Source: Ga0077527 sp038316355
Lineage (GTDB): Bacteria > Pseudomonadota > Gammaproteobacteria > Burkholderiales > SG8-41
Reading direction: 5' to 3'
Length of the DNA stretch: 7,739 nt
Assembly: GCA_038316355.1 (NCBI GenBank)
Contig: JBBQAO010000131.1
Location: forward strand, 1-7,739
Part shown: one piece after another, positions 1-5,346 of the stretch
Layout of the letters: the number at the start of each line of letters is the position of its first letter
Position numbering within the stretch: the stretch's first letter is position 1
Program-made: the position numbers and the translations under genes
Notes under the pieces: generated by a model
What the model was told of the DNA's origin: nothing
Database searches by the model: none
Seen by the model: only the letters and a program-made list of their open reading frames with translations

Positions 1-718
1 GCTCGGCGATGTCGAGAATCGAGATGTTCTCGAAGCCCGCGTTGTAAACGCCCGTGTGCTGCGGATTGTCGAGCAGGAAAATATAGGCGTCGGTGATGTC
101 GTCGATATGTATGTTGGGGCGCGTCTGCTTGCCGCCGAATACCGTGATTTTCCGCTTGGTCAGCGCCTGCATGGTCAGCATGTTGACCGACACATCGAGC
201 CGCATGCGCGGCGAATAACCGCAAAGCGTCGCCGGACGCAGTATCTGCACCACCATGTCATCCTTGTACGACAACACCACCCGTTCAGCGACCATCTTGG
301 TCTTGTTGTATTCGGAAATCGGCTTCAGCTCGAGATCCTCGGTGACCTGATCCTCGTCCTTGATGCCGTAGACGCTGCCCGAGGACGCGTAGATGAAGTG
401 CTTGATGCCTTTACGCTGCGCCTTGTCAGCCAGTTGCATCGTGGCCAGCGCGCTGACTTCCCAAGTGAGCTTCGGGTCCAAATCGCCGCAGGGATCATTG
501 GCGATCGACGACAGGTGGATGATGGCATCGACGCCGTCGAGGTTGATTTCCTCGATGTTGCGCACGTCACCCTTGATGACCGTCAGCTTCGGATGCGGCT
601 TGAGGTGATTGCCGAACCACATGATGTCGAACGCGATGACTTCATGGCCCGCTGCCAGCAGCTTGGGGACCAGCACCGTGCCTTTGTAGCCGCAGGCGCC
701 TGTTACGAAAATTTTCAT
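1..718 (-). CDS. NAD-dependent epimerase/dehydratase (extended SDR), C-terminus beyond the window
   Basis: An extended short-chain dehydrogenase/reductase acting on a nucleotide sugar, in the family of UDP/GDP/CDP-sugar epimerases and 4,6-dehydratases. It is cytoplasmic and probably supplies a sugar donor to this polysaccharide locus. The 239 visible residues begin MKIFVTGACGYKG, with the dinucleotide-binding GxxGxxG at residues 7-13. They continue through SSGSVYG (112-118) to the catalytic YxxxK (Tyr137, Lys141) and the RPATLCGYSPR segment that follows in many epimerases. Family members usually have about 310-340 residues, so roughly 80-100 are missing off the left edge. The ATG at 718 is the natural start because the Rossmann strand begins at residue 2; no strong ribosome binding site precedes it. 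It lies 113 bp downstream of wzt on the same strand and may be co-transcribed. The exact substrate cannot be read from the sequence. Confidence 0.9.
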   Translation of the reverse strand, partial: MKIFVTGACGYKGTVLVPKLLAAGHEVIAFDIMWFGNHLKPHPKLTVIKGDVRNIEEINLDGVDAIIHLSSIANDPCGDLDPKLTWEVSALATMQLADKAQRKGIKHFIYASSGSVYGIKDEDQVTEDLELKPISEYNKTKMVAERVVLSYKDDMVVQILRPATLCGYSPRMRLDVSVNMLTMQALTKRKITVFGGKQTRPNIHIDDITDAYIFLLDNPQHTGVYNAGFENISILDIAE

Positions 719-831
719 GCTCGATTGCTTTAAAAAAAGAAAAGTTGTGTTTGATCAGCCCGGCTGCAACACCGCATCCGGCCAGCGCAGCCCCGGCATA
801 CCCTCACGGCGGATTAAGCAGATCAAGCCGT
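719..831. other. Gap between wzt and the SDR gene
   Basis: 113 bp between two minus-strand genes. On the minus strand it ends in a T-rich run (complement of about 731-742) just before the SDR start. I see no G+C stem placed to make this an intrinsic terminator, and no convincing -35/-10 pair. Read-through from wzt into the SDR gene is therefore possible but not shown. Confidence 0.4.
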
Positions 832-1551
832 TCAGATGGATTCCAGCTTTACCAGCTTGCCATGGTCAAGATGCATGATTTTATTACAATTCTGCCGGAT
901 CAATTGTTCGTCATGCGATGCCAGAATCAGGATTCGCGCCTGGTCCACCATGACCTGGAGCCGTGACTGTGATTTGCGTGAAAACTCTGCGTCACCAACG
1001 CTCATCCACTCGTCCATCAGGATGATATCCGCCGGGACACTGGTCGATATCGCGAACGCCAGCCGCATCGACATGCCGCTGGAGTACGCCCGCATCGGCA
1101 TGTGGATGTAATCGCCGAGTTCAGCAAATTCGCAGATCTCGTCGACCAGAGGTTCGATCTCCTTGCGCGTCAGGCCCATGATGATTGCGCGCAGGAAAAT
1201 ATTCTCGTAGCCGGTCGATTCGGTATCCATGCCGAGCGTGATGCTGAGCATGGTCGCCAGCTTGCCGGTGACGTCCATGGTGCCGCTGACCGGCTCGTAA
1301 GCACCGGCAATCGTGCGCAGCAACGTGGATTTGCCGGAACCGTTATGACCGACGATGCCCACCCGGTCGCCTTCCCTGAACTCGAAGCTGATGTCGTTCA
1401 GCGCCTGGATCACCACACGGTCAGCAGCATCCCGGGCCAGCAAACCGCCGGTCGCAGCGCGGATAAACGTATTCTTCAACGAACGGCTGCGGCCCCAATA
1501 CATCGGAAACTCGACCACCAGATTTTTTGCAATGACACTGGTCACGGTCAT
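832..1551 (-). CDS. wzt: Polysaccharide ABC exporter ATPase, Wzt/KpsT type without a C-terminal glycan-binding domain
   Basis: ATPase subunit that powers export of a lipid-linked polysaccharide across the inner membrane with its permease partner. The 239-residue product has a Walker A GHNGSGKST (residues 68-76), the Wzt/TagH-type TLGMDTESTGYENIFLR region (106-121), the ABC signature YSSGMSMRL (156-164), Walker B DIILMDEW (175-182) with the catalytic Glu181, the D-loop SVGD (184-187) and the H-loop His213. The protein stops about 25 residues after the H-loop, so it lacks the C-terminal carbohydrate-binding domain of long Wzt proteins such as that of E. coli O9a. That implies export not gated by recognition of a modified chain end. 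The frame is open upstream to 1725, but the ATG at 1551 is chosen because it overlaps the wzm stop as ATGA (translational coupling) and because homologous sequence starts there. Confidence 0.93.
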   Translation of the reverse strand: MTVTSVIAKNLVVEFPMYWGRSRSLKNTFIRAATGGLLARDAADRVVIQALNDISFEFREGDRVGIVGHNGSGKSTLLRTIAGAYEPVSGTMDVTGKLATMLSITLGMDTESTGYENIFLRAIIMGLTRKEIEPLVDEICEFAELGDYIHMPMRAYSSGMSMRLAFAISTSVPADIILMDEWMSVGDAEFSRKSQSRLQVMVDQARILILASHDEQLIRQNCNKIMHLDHGKLVKLESI

Positions 1552-2351
1552 ACCCAGTAGGCGATACGCGCCCGGAAGCGACTGAACATCATCATCATCA
1601 CGGCATAACCAGCAACCGTGATCCACAATACTACCGTCCAGGACAGTAAGCTCGCCCCACCGCTCACCAGCGGTGCCCTGATGATTTCGATGAAGTGATA
1701 CAGGGGGTTGATCTGCGCGGCCCAAATATACTTACCGAGCATGTCAGCCTTCCACATCACTGGTGTCAGGAAAAATGCGACCTGCACGACGCTAGCGATG
1801 ATTTGCGGAATATCACGGAAGCGGGCACATAACAGACCGACAAGGACGCCAAACCACAAAGCATTGAGCGCCAGTAACAGCAACCCCAGCGGCATTTGCA
1901 GCAAATGCCAGCCCAACTCCGGCGGATAAAACAGGAACACCAGGACAACGATGACCAGATTATGGCCAAACATGATCAGATTTTTCCAGATTACGCGCAG
2001 GATGTGGATGGTCAATGGCAACTTGATCTGCTTGATGAACCCTTCAGCCGCAATAAAAGCGTTGGCGCATTCATTAATCAAATTGGCGATCAGCATCCAT
2101 ACGACGAAGCTGATCGCAAGATAGGGAAAATAGGCCCCGATGTCCTGGCCAAAAAGCCGACCGTACAGCGGCCCCATGCCGGCAATCATCGCGCCAGTGC
2201 TGATGGTCAGCCAGAACGGCCCAATCACGGAGCGGCGATAACGCTGACGGATTTCCTGCCAGCCCAGCATCGGCCAGATATGGATGCTGGAAACGCCGTC
2301 TTTAAGGTCTTTCAGAGCAAGGGCAAAGTTGCTTGGGCGCGCGGTTTGCAA
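1548..2351 (-). CDS. wzm: Polysaccharide ABC exporter permease, ABC-2 type
   Basis: Inner-membrane channel subunit of the Wzm/Wzt (KpsM/KpsT-like) exporter that flips a polyprenyl-linked polysaccharide to the periplasm. The 267 residues match the family's usual length of about 260-270. An amphipathic N-terminal segment with LGWQEIRQRYRRSVIGPFW (29-47) precedes about six hydrophobic spans, roughly at 43-65, 73-93, 121-142, 150-174, 182-200 and 237-256. The ABC-2 signature is ARFRDIPQIIASVVQVAFF (176-194), followed by the NPLYHFIEIIRAPL loop (215-228). The start is odd: the only plausible in-frame start ahead of the conserved region is TTG at 2351, with no clear Shine-Dalgarno sequence; the next choice, Met28, would cut into the conserved N-terminus. 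It overlaps wzt by 4 bp and lies 110 bp downstream of the glycosyltransferase. Confidence 0.92.
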   Translation of the reverse strand: MQTARPSNFALALKDLKDGVSSIHIWPMLGWQEIRQRYRRSVIGPFWLTISTGAMIAGMGPLYGRLFGQDIGAYFPYLAISFVVWMLIANLINECANAFIAAEGFIKQIKLPLTIHILRVIWKNLIMFGHNLVIVVLVFLFYPPELGWHLLQMPLGLLLLALNALWFGVLVGLLCARFRDIPQIIASVVQVAFFLTPVMWKADMLGKYIWAAQINPLYHFIEIIRAPLVSGGASLLSWTVVLWITVAGYAVMMMMFSRFRARIAYWV

Positions 2352-2371
2352 AGGGAGGGCCTGCGAGAGAA

Positions 2372-2397
2372 ATCTATGAAAAATATCTATGAAAAAC
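2372..2397. repeat. 13-bp tandem direct repeat upstream of wzm
   Basis: Two adjacent copies of ATCTATGAAAAA(T/C) on the plus strand (2372-2384 and 2385-2397), identical in 12 of 13 positions. On the minus strand they read as TTTTTCATAGAT units and end about 20 bp before the TTG start of wzm. They lie in the mRNA leader or promoter-proximal region, within an A+T-rich patch unlike the flanking genes. A -10-like TATAGT (minus strand, 2422-2417) sits about 20 bp further upstream, but without a good -35. The repeat could be a regulator site, a leader element or a simple slippage duplication; function unknown. Confidence 0.7.
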
Positions 2398-2441
2398 TCA
2401 ATGTTTTCATCATTTTACTATATGCCCCGCAGACCAACCAG

Positions 2442-2461
2442 TTGTCGCGTTACCGCGACAA
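2442..2461 (-). other. Perfect 8-bp hairpin with tetraloop abutting the glycosyltransferase stop codon
   Basis: On the minus strand TTGTCGCG, loop GTAA, CGCGACAA forms a perfect 8-bp stem starting at the base after the TGA stop of the glycosyltransferase. GTAA fits the GNRA tetraloop pattern, so the RNA form should be stable. No T-run follows, so it is not a canonical intrinsic terminator. It could attenuate, protect the 3' end of a processed transcript, or separate the glycosyltransferase from wzm-wzt expression. Confidence 0.6.
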
Positions 2462-3199
2462 TCAGGCTAATGCCCGCTTCGCGAAAAACCGCAGCATGCT
2501 TTGGCTGTGCCACAACAAATAATGCAAGTTACGATGGCTGGAGCGGCGCGCGTCGTGGGTCGCGCGCACAGCCGGCAATAACGCGACGCGCAACTGCCTG
2601 CGCTGCAAGCGCCAGCACAGGTCGACATCTTCGTAATACAGAAAGTAATCCTCATCGAACCCGTCTGCGGCGCGGAACGTTTCCGCACGGAACACCATGA
2701 ACATGCCCGCGATCCAGTCCGGGTACAGCGGCGCCTGCCCCAGGTCGTAGTCTGCGCCCCGTGATCCGGACCATGCTTTTTTGAAAATGCTCGTCGGCGT
2801 CGGGAAGCGGCGCGCGCTGTCCTCGATACCGCCGGCCGGATTGACAATCAGCGGAGCCGCCACGCCAATCGATTGATCTGCGAGCAATGCAATCAGTTTC
2901 GTAAAAGGATCCTGCGCAAAACGGATGTCCGGGTTCAACACGCAGAAATGCGCCGCGCCTGCCAGGCCAAATGCCGCGTTATGATTGGCGCCGAAACCTT
3001 TGGCCGCCGTGTTGTTCACCACTTTGACCGGAAACGGGAAAGATGCGACGTTGAAAGGCAAGGTCTCCGGCTTGTTCAGTGTGAGTATGACTTCCAGCGG
3101 TATTGCACAATGGGCGGCAATATCCAGCAGCAGCGCGGCAACCAGCGCGCCCTGCTGGTGGCTGACGATCGAGATGCTGATAACGGGTTGTTGTTCCAT
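2462..3199 (-). CDS. GT2-family glycosyltransferase, WbbL (rhamnosyltransferase)-like
   Basis: Inverting glycosyltransferase of family 2 that would transfer a sugar from a nucleotide donor to a lipid-linked glycan at the cytoplasmic face of the inner membrane. In the 245 residues, the N-terminal strand VISISIVSH (6-14) opens the GT-A fold. GFGANHN (68-74) and LNPDIR (88-93), the metal/nucleotide-binding position, follow, then DWIAGMFMVFRAETF (161-175) and GFDEDYFLYYEDVDLCWRL (180-198), the hallmark of WbbL-like enzymes. The protein is somewhat short (WbbL relatives run about 250-300) and has no C-terminal membrane span. The ATG at 3199 is chosen because the fold begins a few residues later; an AAGGA lies about 12 bp upstream, a little far. 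It is first in the minus-strand set and divergent from the epimerase gene. The sugar (rhamnose or other) is not determined by the motifs. Confidence 0.9.
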   Translation of the reverse strand: MEQQPVISISIVSHQQGALVAALLLDIAAHCAIPLEVILTLNKPETLPFNVASFPFPVKVVNNTAAKGFGANHNAAFGLAGAAHFCVLNPDIRFAQDPFTKLIALLADQSIGVAAPLIVNPAGGIEDSARRFPTPTSIFKKAWSGSRGADYDLGQAPLYPDWIAGMFMVFRAETFRAADGFDEDYFLYYEDVDLCWRLQRRQLRVALLPAVRATHDARRSSHRNLHYLLWHSQSMLRFFAKRALA

Positions 3200-3295
3200 G
3201 GCGGGCTATTGTCCTTACATTCAGTTATCCGCACCAGTCCGGCGCACGCCCGGTGCACTGTGCGCAGCCGCAACAGCTGACGGCAGCGGCGACGC
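3200..3295. promoter_or_regulatory. Divergent intergenic region
   Basis: 96 bp between two divergent polysaccharide genes must hold the start signals for at least one of them. I find no strong -35/-10 pair in either direction. A 6-bp inverted repeat GCGCAC/GTGCGC (3242-3247 and 3260-3265) could be an operator half-site pair but may be chance in G+C-rich sequence. The assignment as regulatory rests on the gene arrangement. Confidence 0.35.
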
Positions 3296-4276
3296 ATGAC
3301 AGGCGTGCAATCCGTGCTGGTCACCGGCGCCGCCGGCTTCGTCGGCCAGGCCCTGGTTGCCGCGCTGCAAGCACAGCATCGCGACCTGCGCCGCGCCTTG
3401 CGCCATCCTGCGCCCGGCACCGGCAGCAAGGATGTTTTCGTCGGTGACATCGGCCCGGATACCGAGTGGCGGCAAGCACTGCAGGGTATCGATTGCGTGG
3501 TACACCTCGCCGCGCGCACTCATGTGCTCGACGAACACGACATCGATCCGCTGCCGGTCTATCGGCATATCAATGTCGATGCCACGCGCCGTCTTGCGCA
3601 ACAGGCCGCAGCCGCCGGCGTGCGCCGTTTTGTGTTCCTGAGTTCAATCAAGGTCAATGGCGAGAGCACAGACACTCGTCCGTTTACCCGGGACGATACG
3701 CCGCAACCGCTGGATGCCTATGGCATCAGCAAGCACGAAGCAGAAGCGGCACTGCGACAGATCGGCGCCGAAACCAGCATGGAAATCGTGATCCTGCGTC
3801 CGCCGCTGGTCTATGGCCCGGGCGTCAAAGGTAACTTCCTGCGTCTGTTGCAGGCCGTCGCGCGCGGCACACCGCTGCCACTGGCGAGCATCAACAACCA
3901 GCGCAGTCTGGTTTATATCGGAAACCTTGTGGACGCAATCATTGCCTGCATCGATGCGCCGGCCGCCGCCGGAAAAACATTCCTGGTCAGCGACGGCGAG
4001 GATATCTCGACACCAACGCTGATCCGCAAACTCGCCGCGGCCCTCGGCAAAGCGCCGCGACTGCTGCCCTGCCCGCCGGCGCTGCTCCATTGCGGCGCGG
4101 CGCTGCTCGGCAAACGCGCGGCGGCGATGCGCCTGACCGGATCGTTGGCGGTAGACAGTTCCGCGCTCCGCCAGGAGCTCGGCTGGCAGCCGCGATACTC
4201 GCTGGACCAAGGACTCAACGCGACTGCGCAATGGTCTCATCCGGGCCAAAATCAAGGGCGCTCAAAAGGCGTTTGA
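3296..4276 (+). CDS. wbpV: WbpV-like NAD-dependent nucleotide-sugar epimerase/reductase
   Basis: Extended SDR of the group annotated as UDP-glucose 4-epimerase family, whose P. aeruginosa member WbpV is thought to reduce the 4-keto-6-deoxy product of WbpM to UDP-QuiNAc- or FucNAc-type sugars. The 326 residues carry TGAAGFVG (10-17; GxxGxxG), LSSIKVNG (115-122), the catalytic YxxxK AYGISKHEAE (Tyr142, Lys146), LRPPLVYGPGVKGN (167-180), a length normal for the family, and the C-terminal TGSLAVDSSALRQELGW segment (281-297). The ATG at 3296 is 15 bp after an in-frame TGA, so no longer start exists; the ribosome site is weak. The last dozen residues (HPGQNQGRSKGV) look non-conserved. The pairing with wbpL and wbpM downstream supports the role. 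A decayed second copy of its 3' end precedes wbpL. The specific stereochemistry is inferred. Confidence 0.85.
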   Translation: MTGVQSVLVTGAAGFVGQALVAALQAQHRDLRRALRHPAPGTGSKDVFVGDIGPDTEWRQALQGIDCVVHLAARTHVLDEHDIDPLPVYRHINVDATRRLAQQAAAAGVRRFVFLSSIKVNGESTDTRPFTRDDTPQPLDAYGISKHEAEAALRQIGAETSMEIVILRPPLVYGPGVKGNFLRLLQAVARGTPLPLASINNQRSLVYIGNLVDAIIACIDAPAAAGKTFLVSDGEDISTPTLIRKLAAALGKAPRLLPCPPALLHCGAALLGKRAAAMRLTGSLAVDSSALRQELGWQPRYSLDQGLNATAQWSHPGQNQGRSKGV

Positions 4277-4289
4277 AAATCGACTCGCC

Positions 4290-4309
4290 ACCCCGGCGAA
4301 AGCCGGGGT
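4290..4309. repeat. REP-like GNRA-loop palindrome
   Basis: ACCCCGGC, loop GAAA, GCCGGGGT: a perfect 8-bp stem starting 13 bp after the wbpV stop and followed by CCAG. From memory, this form (CCCGGCGAAAGCCGGG followed by TCCAG) resembles dispersed REP-type palindromes common between genes in many beta- and gammaproteobacteria. It could stabilise the wbpV transcript end. With no T-run after it, it is not a canonical terminator. It lies at the upstream edge of the toxin-antitoxin insertion. Confidence 0.65.
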
Positions 4310-4369
4310 CCAGAACACGCACTGGGAGCAAACGCGGCAAAAGCTACAGGGATTGGAAAATACTCGAAC

Positions 4370-4398
4370 TTGACCGGCAAAACCTGCATTGGCATAAT
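4370..4398 (+). promoter_or_regulatory. Sigma-70-type promoter of parDE
   Basis: TTGACC (4370-4375) and CATAAT (4393-4398) each match the consensus at five of six positions and are separated by exactly 17 bp. The expected transcript start is near 4405, about 20 bp before the parD ATG. It is the best promoter in the window and, with no obvious terminator after parE, could also feed transcription into wbpL and wbpM. Confidence 0.75.
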
Positions 4399-4406
4399 CT
4401 GCCAAT
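4388..4406. promoter_or_regulatory. Probable ParD operator overlapping the -10 element
   Basis: A perfect inverted repeat, ATTGGC (4388-4393), 7-bp spacer, GCCAAT (4401-4406), overlies the -10 box of the parDE promoter. Ribbon-helix-helix antitoxins of the ParD family bind palindromic sites at their own promoters as dimers, so this is the natural autorepression site. Placement and symmetry are seen; binding is inferred. Confidence 0.6.
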
Positions 4407-4426
4407 AGATCCCCCTGGAGACCGCT

Positions 4427-4708
4427 ATGCCTACCCGCAACGTCGTATTGACCAATCACCAAGCCTCGTACGTCGAAGGCCTGGTGTCCAGTGGCCGTTA
4501 TCAAAATGCCAGCGAAGTTCTGCGTGAGGGGTTGCGCCTCATTGAGCAGAGAGACGCAGAAAACGCTTCACGCCTGGAAGCCTTGCGCAGCGCCGTTCGG
4601 GTTGGTGGCGCTGATTTCGATGCCGGGCGGTTCTCGACTTTTGAATCATCGGATGCCCTCGGATCGCACCTCAGGTCTGTCGCATCAAAGGCCATCGTGG
4701 TCGCGTGA
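4427..4708 (+). CDS. parD: ParD-like type II antitoxin (ribbon-helix-helix)
   Basis: Antitoxin that binds and neutralises the ParE-type toxin encoded next to it and represses the shared promoter. In the 93 residues, the N-terminal strand RNVVLT (4-9) forms the DNA-contacting ribbon. Helices follow with YVEGLVSSGRYQNASEVLREG (15-35), the typical ParD/CopG pattern of a Gly-Arg-Tyr turn then an Ala-Ser-Glu helix start, and continue to RLIEQRDAENASRL (37-50). The C-terminal half, with FDAGRF (64-69), would wrap the toxin. GGAG (4417-4420) sits 6 bp before the ATG, a good ribosome site. The stop overlaps the GTG start of parE (GTGA), so toxin translation is coupled to antitoxin translation. Confidence 0.92.
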   Translation: MPTRNVVLTNHQASYVEGLVSSGRYQNASEVLREGLRLIEQRDAENASRLEALRSAVRVGGADFDAGRFSTFESSDALGSHLRSVASKAIVVA

Positions 4709-5064
4709 GTAGTGCTTGGAATGTTCGGCTTGGTCGACAGGCTGAACAAGACTATGTTGACATCGCGATGTGGACGGCCACGACCTTTGGCGCTGGGCAG
4801 GCTGAAACCTACGCGGAGACTATTTCTCTGGCCATTCAGTCATTGAAGGATGGCCCGGATATTCTGGACGCCAGATCTCGCGACGAGATTGAGCCTGGCA
4901 TTTGCACCTTGCATGTTGCTCGGCATGGCCGCAAGGGGCGGCACTTTTTGGTCTTCCGGGTTGGTGAGAATCAGAACATTGATGTACTGAGGTTGCTACA
5001 TGACAGCATGGACCTGGCGAGGCATATACCTGCATCCAATGATCAACCGCATCAGCGGGGTTGA
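4705..5064 (+). CDS. parE: ParE-like type II toxin (RelE/ParE superfamily)
   Basis: Small toxin of the RelE/ParE superfamily; characterised ParE proteins poison DNA gyrase, though individual members vary, so the target here is inferred. In the 119 residues the N-terminal strand and first helix (WNVRLGRQAEQDYVDIAMW, 5-23) lead into a second helix around 30-48. Then comes the beta-sheet with RHGRKGRHFLVFRV (73-86) and the ParE-typical end LRLLHDSMDLARHIP (95-109). Most ParE proteins finish there; the ten extra residues (ASNDQPHQRG) come from the junction with the decayed wbpV sequence. It starts with GTG in a 4-bp overlap with parD. The frame is intact, and nothing shows that the toxin is inactive. 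Confidence 0.9.
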   Translation: MSSAWNVRLGRQAEQDYVDIAMWTATTFGAGQAETYAETISLAIQSLKDGPDILDARSRDEIEPGICTLHVARHGRKGRHFLVFRVGENQNIDVLRLLHDSMDLARHIPASNDQPHQRG

Positions 5065-5325
5065 TGGTTAATTACGCAAGCTGATTCCGGAAAATCATCC
5101 AGTTTTCCGTTGAATTCGGGAAAAATCTGCTGACCCTGAGCAGCAGAGACCAGCCAGCTTGCTGCGTTTATAGACCGGTCACCGCGTCATTCCATCAATC
5201 ACCGGTCATTGCTGATGAATATTTCGTGCATCAACGCATATCCCGGCGAGTGGCAGTGATACCTGTTGAATCAAGTACTTAACCCGACTGCGCAGTGGTA
5301 TCATCAATGCACAAGATTAAAATAA
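5065..5325 (+). pseudogene. Decayed 3' end of a second wbpV-like gene
   Basis: This stretch upstream of wbpL has no intact gene. Its last part aligns with the wbpV 3' end: 5260-5304 matches 4196-4240 at 35 of 45 bases, with the shared 10-mer CGACTGCGCA and translation YLLNQVLNPTAQWYH against YSLDQGLNATAQWSH (10 of 15 residues). Reading back in frame, SLLMNIS (5206-5226) parallels SLAVDSS of wbpV. Short anchors further upstream (CTGAT 5081 against 4019, CTGCTG 5127 against 4061, ACCGG 5201 against 4136) keep the same spacing within 2 bp. A TGA at 5257-5259 and a 1-bp loss near 5205 break the frame, which ends at TAA 5323-5325. The region is A+T-richer than its neighbours (27 G+C in 60 bases at 5081-5140). 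Homology is clear in the last 60 bp and probable, by eye only, further upstream. Its position 21 bp before wbpL suggests it is what remains of the original wbpV. Confidence 0.75.
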
Positions 5326-5346
5326 CACACCAACTTTAAGCGCATC

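Noticed and set aside
56..733. 225-codon plus-strand open frame across the left edge
   Set aside because: It is the complement of the SDR gene, which carries the full GxxGxxG and YxxxK motifs on the minus strand.
1552..1725. N-terminal extension of Wzt to the start at 1725
   Set aside because: The extra 58 residues overlap wzm, have no similarity to ABC proteins, and the ATGA overlap at 1548-1551 fits the usual wzm-wzt coupling.
1896..2522. 208-codon plus-strand open frame over wzm
   Set aside because: Antisense to the permease; no domain or ribosome site supports it.
3644..4255. 203-codon minus-strand open frame over wbpV
   Set aside because: Shadow of the epimerase gene; Arg/Gln-rich low-complexity translation.
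4290..4309. Palindrome after wbpV as an intrinsic terminator
   Set aside because: A stable stem, but no T-run on either strand; REP-like repeat is the better label.
5088..5124. Alternating CGGAAAA / TTTTCCG / GGGAAAAA units that can fold into a 7-bp or a 6-bp hairpin, considered as a parDE terminator
   Set aside because: The stems are A+T-rich and weak, with no following T-run. The stretch is better explained as decayed wbpV coding sequence.
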